Below are positions 60,549 to 64,000 of a DNA stretch of 64,000 nucleotides, piece after piece. The notes beneath the pieces are model-generated. The model worked only from the letters and a program-made list of their open reading frames with translations, did not search any database and was not told the DNA's origin. The stretch is taken from NCBI RefSeq assembly GCF_008831075.1, contig NZ_WBJX01000002.1, forward strand, positions 186,001 to 250,000. Reading direction: 5' to 3'. The position numbers and the translations under genes were made by a program. This DNA comes from Pseudoclavibacter terrae (lineage in GTDB: Bacteria > Actinomycetota > Actinomycetes > Actinomycetales > Microbacteriaceae). How positions within the stretch are numbered: position 1 is the stretch's first letter; each line of letters starts with the position of its first letter.

Positions 60549-60974
60549 TCACGCGGCGACGGCGAAGTACTCGGCTTTCTCGAACAGGCGCACGCCCTCC
60601 CTGGACGCGAGGAGCTGCGCCCGCACGGACAGCTCTCTCACCTCGCAGACGATGCCGAGCGCGGCAGCCCAGAGCCGCTCATCTGACGTCGAGTCGCCGG
60701 GCCCGGGTCTCTCCCACGTGAGCAGGACGCTCGCGGCCTGCAGCTCGTCGATCATGAGGGAGATGACGCTGGCGATGCGCTCGAGCTGCGGGTGGGTCGG
60801 GCGTTGCGGGTAGGCCTCGATCGGCATGAGCACGGGGAGCGCGTGGTCGTCAGCGTCGAGGAACATGAGCCAGAGCTGGCGCCGATAGGCCTGTCCGACG
60901 AGAGCGGTCACGTGACGCAGGACCTCCTCGTCGGTGGTGATGGGTTCGGTCATCGGGGCTGGGATCGCTGTCAT
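60549..60974 (-). CDS. Hypothetical protein, 141 residues
   Basis: I do not recognise this protein. It begins MTAIPAPMTEPITTDEEVLRHVTALVGQAYRRQLWLMFLDADDHALPVLMPIEAYPQRP and continues with amphipathic helices (LERIASVISLMIDELQAASVLLTWERPGPGDSTSDERLWAAALGIVCEVRELSVRAQLL); it has no signal peptide or membrane segment and looks like a small alpha/beta cytoplasmic domain. A second Met at position 8 is an alternative start. CAGACT 6 nt before ATG 60974 suggests a leaderless transcript. Confidence 0.7.
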   Translation of the reverse strand: MTAIPAPMTEPITTDEEVLRHVTALVGQAYRRQLWLMFLDADDHALPVLMPIEAYPQRPTHPQLERIASVISLMIDELQAASVLLTWERPGPGDSTSDERLWAAALGIVCEVRELSVRAQLLASREGVRLFEKAEYFAVAA

Positions 60975-61204
60975 GGGACGAGTCTGCGCTCGGCGACTCG
61001 GGACGCGGCCGCCTCGCTCGCCCGCTGTGCACGGGCCCGCATCCACAGCCCACGTGCATGCGAAGTGGAGCGGAGCGTCTGCAGCACGAGCTCGGGCGAA
61101 GGTAGGTGGAAGCGGGTTCGAAGCGGTGGACGGGCGCCCGAGGTCTGTGACGCCCGTCACTCGCGGGCCTTGGCAGGGTGGCCGCGCCGTGTGAAGCTGA
61201 CTGG

Positions 61205-62236
61205 GTGACGACTTCCCCCGCCGGCAAGCAGGTCTCGCGACGCCTGCGCGGCCCTCGCGATCCGGGTGACGCGTGGGTGTACTCCGAGACCGGCCAGCGG
61301 TACTGGGGCAGGTTCGGCGCGGCGGGTCTTGTTGCGGTGGACCCGCATCGCGGGATCCTCCTGCAGCACCGCGCCGAGTGGAGCCACCACGGTGGCACCT
61401 GGGGCATCCCGGGCGGTGCCCTCCACGAAGGTGAGCTGCCAGCTGTCGGCGCACTGCGCGAGGCCGCCGAGGAGGCCGGAGTTCCCGCGGGCGCCGTGGT
61501 TCCGCTCTTCATGAGCGTGCTTGAGCTCGGTTTCTGGCGCTACACGACGCTCGTCGCCCGCGTCGTCCACCCGTTCGACCCCGTCATCGCAGACGCGGAG
61601 AGCCTCGAGCTGCGGTGGGTGCCCATCGACGACGTGGATGAGCTGCCGCTCCACCACGGGTTCGCTGGCGCCTGGCCCGAGCTGCGGTCCGCGCTCGCGG
61701 TGCGGCCGGTGGTCATCGTCGACGCGGCGAATGTCGTCGGCTCGGTGCCGGACGGCTGGTGGCGGGACCGAGCGGGAGCTGCCGAGCGTCTGCTCGCGAA
61801 GGTGCACGCGTTTGCGCTCGCCGGATCGCGAGCCGCAGTGTCCAGCGTCCCGACCGCTGCCTCCGAGGCGACCTCGGGCGCTCCCTCGCAAGCCTCCCGA
61901 AGTGCCACCAGCGTGGGCGTCCCCGCCGCGGACCTCGGGCTGGCCGGGGATCGCTGGTTCCCCGAGTTCGCTGTCGTCGTCGAGGGTGCCGCGCGGGATG
62001 CCCGCTGCCCGGCTAGCAGCGAATCGGTGAAGAACTCCGCGGTCAGCGTGGTTCGAGCCACAGCATCCGGGGATGACGCGATCGTCGACGAGGCTCGTCG
62101 TCGCGTGGCGCTGGGGGAGTCCGTGACGGTCGCGACGAGCGACCGGGCGCTGGGCGAACGTGCAGTGGCGGTCGGGGCCAGCGTGCGCGGCGTCGGATGG
62201 TTGCGGGATCTCGTCGGCTACGGGGTCCGGCGGTAG
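61205..62236 (+). CDS. NUDIX hydrolase fused to a NYN-like nuclease domain
   Basis: 343 residues. Residues about 35-160 are a NUDIX domain with a complete box (GALHEGE then RE and EE, GX5EX7REUXEEXGU, about 68-91). Residues about 165-343 look like a NYN/PIN-fold domain: VRPVVIVDAANVVGSVPDGWWRDRAGAAERLL (first acidic cluster) and SGDDAIVDEARRRVALGESVTVATSDRALGERAVAVGASVRGVGWLRDLV with the later Asp. A Ser/Ala-rich insertion separates the two halves of the second domain. It suggests sanitation of a nucleotide coupled to RNA cleavage, unproven. GAAGCT 6 nt before GTG suggests leaderless. Confidence 0.8.
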   Translation: MTTSPAGKQVSRRLRGPRDPGDAWVYSETGQRYWGRFGAAGLVAVDPHRGILLQHRAEWSHHGGTWGIPGGALHEGELPAVGALREAAEEAGVPAGAVVPLFMSVLELGFWRYTTLVARVVHPFDPVIADAESLELRWVPIDDVDELPLHHGFAGAWPELRSALAVRPVVIVDAANVVGSVPDGWWRDRAGAAERLLAKVHAFALAGSRAAVSSVPTAASEATSGAPSQASRSATSVGVPAADLGLAGDRWFPEFAVVVEGAARDARCPASSESVKNSAVSVVRATASGDDAIVDEARRRVALGESVTVATSDRALGERAVAVGASVRGVGWLRDLVGYGVRR

Positions 62237-62417
62237 CTCGAGCCCTAGCACTCGGCTTGGGCGGTCCTCCCAGGCGGCACGCCGGGAGTGCACGGCGGGC
62301 GCTCGGGCGACACGAGGGATCTTCGGATGCCGCGTGCGTACGTTCGCGGGGTCCCGGCAACGGGAGCGCCCCGAGCGGGCGTCTCAGCGTGCAGGATCCG
62401 ACCCCGAGGAGCAGTAC

Positions 62418-62942
62418 ATGACTGACCACACCACGCACGACGGCCACGGCACGCACTCGAACGCGTCGCAGTCCGACGAGGTCGCGAAGATCGCGAAGCT
62501 CGTGAAGGACTTCCGCTTCGCCATGCTCACGACGATCGAGGGCTCAGGCTCGCTGGTCGCGCATCCGCTCACGATCCAGGAGGCGGAGTTCGACGGCGAC
62601 CTGTGGTTCCTGATCCAGAAGGACTCGACCACGGTGCGCAACCTGGGCGCGGACTCGCGTGCTGGGGTGTCGCTAAGCTCGAACGACTCGTGGGTCTCGC
62701 TGTCGGGCACTGCCGGACTCGTGGATGCGCCGGAGAAGCTGCGCGAGCTGTGGAACCCCGCGGCTGAGGCGTGGTTCCCGGACGGACCGGAGGACCCGAA
62801 CGTTGGCGTGCTGAAGTTCTCGGCGAGCGGCGCCGAGTACTGGGACAGCCCGGGCGGCCGCATCGCGACTGCCTTCAGCTTCATCAAGTCGAAGGTGTCG
62901 GGCGAGCCGCTCGAGGGTGACAACGGCAAGGTCGAGTTGTAG
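62418..62942 (+). CDS. Pyridoxamine 5'-phosphate oxidase-fold (general stress protein 26-like)
   Basis: 174 residues. After a 25-residue His/Ser/Thr-rich leader comes the split-barrel fold: VAKIAKLVKDFRFAMLTTIEGSGSLVAHPLTIQEAEFDGDLWFLIQKDSTTVRNLG and FSASGAEYWDSPGGRIATAFSFIKSKVSG. These proteins bind flavin or F420 and are often stress-induced. GAGGAG lies 7-8 nt before ATG 62418. Confidence 0.86.
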   Translation: MTDHTTHDGHGTHSNASQSDEVAKIAKLVKDFRFAMLTTIEGSGSLVAHPLTIQEAEFDGDLWFLIQKDSTTVRNLGADSRAGVSLSSNDSWVSLSGTAGLVDAPEKLRELWNPAAEAWFPDGPEDPNVGVLKFSASGAEYWDSPGGRIATAFSFIKSKVSGEPLEGDNGKVEL

Positions 62943-63053
62943 GTCGAACTCCGTCAGGCTTCGGTGGCCCGGTCCCGCGCTCAGCGGGGCCGGGCCACTC
63001 GTCTGTGCGGGCACGGGCTCGTCAACACCCACGGCCCATTCAGTTAGATCGTT

Positions 63054-63059
63054 TAGCTT
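63054..63059 (+). promoter_or_regulatory. -10 element of a leaderless promoter (TspO-like gene)
   Basis: TAGCTT, 6 nt before ATG 63066. Confidence 0.5.
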
Positions 63060-63065
63060 CTTTGC

Positions 63066-63866
63066 ATGTCCTCCGATCTGCTTCGTCGTCTGTTCGTGAC
63101 CGTCTCCGGAATCCTCTGCGTCGTCGGGACCCTCTTCGGGGTGGGCCTGTTCGGCGGCACCGAAGTCAACCAGTCGTCGAGCGGCAACCTCTCCGCCGAC
63201 GCAACCCTCATCGCCCCCGCTGGCACCGCGTTCTCGATCTGGTCGGTCATCTACCTGGGCCTGTTCGCGTACGTCGTCTGGCAGTGGCTGCCGAAGCAGG
63301 CGCATTCCGCCAAGGCGCGGGCCACCGGCTGGTGGGCGGCCCTCTCCATGCTCCTCAACGCCGGGTGGCTGCTCGTGACGCAGTTCGGCCTCATCTGGGT
63401 GAGCGTCGGCATCATCGTGGCGCTGCTCGCCGTCTGCATCGTGCTCGTGAGTCGCATCGCCGCGCATCCGGCCGAGAACTGGGGTGAGCGCCTCGCCGTC
63501 GACACCACGTTCGGCCTGTACCTGGGCTGGGTGTCGGTCGCCACGCTCGCGAACCTGGGCGCCGCGATCGTCTCGACGGGAGTGGAAGCCGAGAGCACGC
63601 TCGGCGAGATCTCCACGACGGCCGCACTGGTCGCCGTCCTCGGTCTTGCGACGTTCTACATCTGGCGTTGGAAGAACCTCGCCGTCTCGGCCGCCATCAT
63701 CTGGGGTGTCGCCTGGGTCGGCTTCGGGCGGCTCTCGGATGCGCCCGAGTCGACGCTGGTCGGCGTCGTCGCGCTTGCGGTTGCGATTCTCATCGCGGTG
63801 ACCGGCGTGCTCGCGAAGTCGATCGACTGGCGCAGCGCCAAGTCGTCGTCGCCGGCCCTGACCTGA
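63066..63866 (+). CDS. TspO/MBR-like membrane protein
   Basis: 266 residues, about seven or eight hydrophobic segments, longer than the 160-residue classical TspO. The stretch PAGTAFSIWSVIYLGLFAYVVWQWLP carries the WSxIY signature; GWWAALSMLLNAGWLLVTQFGLIWVSVGIIVALLAVCIVLV and TFYIWRWKNLAVSAAIIWGVAWVGFG continue the pattern. TspO proteins bind porphyrins and act in stress; the role of this long actinobacterial type is unknown. Confidence 0.84.
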   Translation: MSSDLLRRLFVTVSGILCVVGTLFGVGLFGGTEVNQSSSGNLSADATLIAPAGTAFSIWSVIYLGLFAYVVWQWLPKQAHSAKARATGWWAALSMLLNAGWLLVTQFGLIWVSVGIIVALLAVCIVLVSRIAAHPAENWGERLAVDTTFGLYLGWVSVATLANLGAAIVSTGVEAESTLGEISTTAALVAVLGLATFYIWRWKNLAVSAAIIWGVAWVGFGRLSDAPESTLVGVVALAVAILIAVTGVLAKSIDWRSAKSSSPALT

Positions 63867-63872
63867 GCCGCA

Positions 63873-63929
63873 CCCGTGTCGTCCGTTCTCTCGCGCCCTC
63901 GCCGCCACCGAGAGAGCGGACGACACGGG
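63873..63929. terminator. Long hairpin after the TspO-like gene
   Basis: Arms of 21 nt (63873-63893 and 63909-63929, starting CCCGTGTCGTCCG) with one G-T pair and a 15 nt loop, 6 bp after the stop codon. No T tract. It is built like the 33157-33214 hairpin but not identical. Confidence 0.6.
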
Positions 63930-63946
63930 AATCGGGGATCGAATCC

Positions 63947-63976
63947 TTGACGTTCCACTGAAGCGACGCATACACT
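63947..63976 (+). promoter_or_regulatory. Consensus-like promoter reading out of the window
   Basis: TTGACG (63947-63952), 18 bp spacer, TACACT (63971-63976). An ATG at 63992 preceded by TTGGGGG may be the start of the next gene, which runs past the window edge. Confidence 0.55.
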
Positions 63977-64000
63977 CGGAACCCTTGGGGGATGCGTTCT

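Noticed and set aside
58297-60552. A 751-codon minus-strand open frame opposite helR
   Set aside because: Arg/His/Leu/Pro-rich shadow translation with no motifs; the plus-strand frame has Walker A, DEAQ and other helicase motifs.
63992-64000. Start of a gene at the window edge
   Set aside because: Only three codons are visible; the upstream promoter is noted, but no product can be supported.

Overview
The window is high-GC, gene-dense bacterial chromosome and reads as an actinobacterium, most likely of the family Microbacteriaceae. The evidence is the codon use (almost always G or C in third position), the actinobacterial marker trio MSMEG_4193-type phosphomutase / DUF3090 / SCO1664, a mycothiol-type DinB-fold protein, IdeR/DmdR-like iron boxes, many apparently leaderless genes with a TAGNNT -10 element 6-7 nt before the start codon, and a HelR-type RNA polymerase protein preceded by a rifamycin-associated element. 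I see no tRNA, rRNA, CRISPR, transposase or phage genes; this looks like chromosome backbone plus nutrient-uptake islands.

Layout. 1-9.1 kb: housekeeping and small-enzyme genes (DUF3445 heme protein cut by the window edge, TauE exporter, PfkB kinase, zinc alcohol dehydrogenase, XRE/DUF2975 pair with a palindromic operator, the SCO1664-DUF3090-phosphomutase operon). 9.1-17.9 kb: ABC-F protein, divergent MarR/MFS pair, small hypotheticals, SGNH hydrolase, a FrnE/DsbA protein coupled to a 57-residue Cys peptide, and umuDC. 17.9-23 kb: siderophore ABC importer A with iron box and AraC regulator. 23-28.2 kb: purine breakdown operon (XRE-cupin regulator, uraD, uraH, uricase, purine permease). 28.3-41.5 kb: mixed genes (DUF4342, photolyase, MacB-like ABC pair, AKR/LysR divergent pair, PfpI protein, two-component system, oxidoreductases). 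41.5-48.7 kb: 5-oxoproline cluster (NRAMP transporter, pxpA, fused pxpBC, biotin carboxylase/BCCP, GntR regulator). 48.7-56.9 kb: two further complete siderophore importers (B Fep-like, C YclNOPQ-like) in a row, probably one eight-gene iron-regulated unit. 57-64 kb: FUSC protein, helR with its element, a NUDIX-NYN fusion, a PPOX-fold protein and a TspO-like protein.

How it fits together. Three full ferric-siderophore ABC importers but no siderophore synthesis gene in 64 kb suggests uptake of several siderophore types, perhaps made by neighbours. Uric acid and 5-oxoproline are handled by compact, locally regulated operons. The least expected observations are a synonymously recoded, duplicated C-terminal tail at the end of one importer permease gene (53503-53567), the Cys peptide coupled to the FrnE-like oxidoreductase, a glyoxalase-fold gene with no start codon where its homology begins, a 4 x 17 bp tandem repeat in a 5' region, and the helR/RAE unit.
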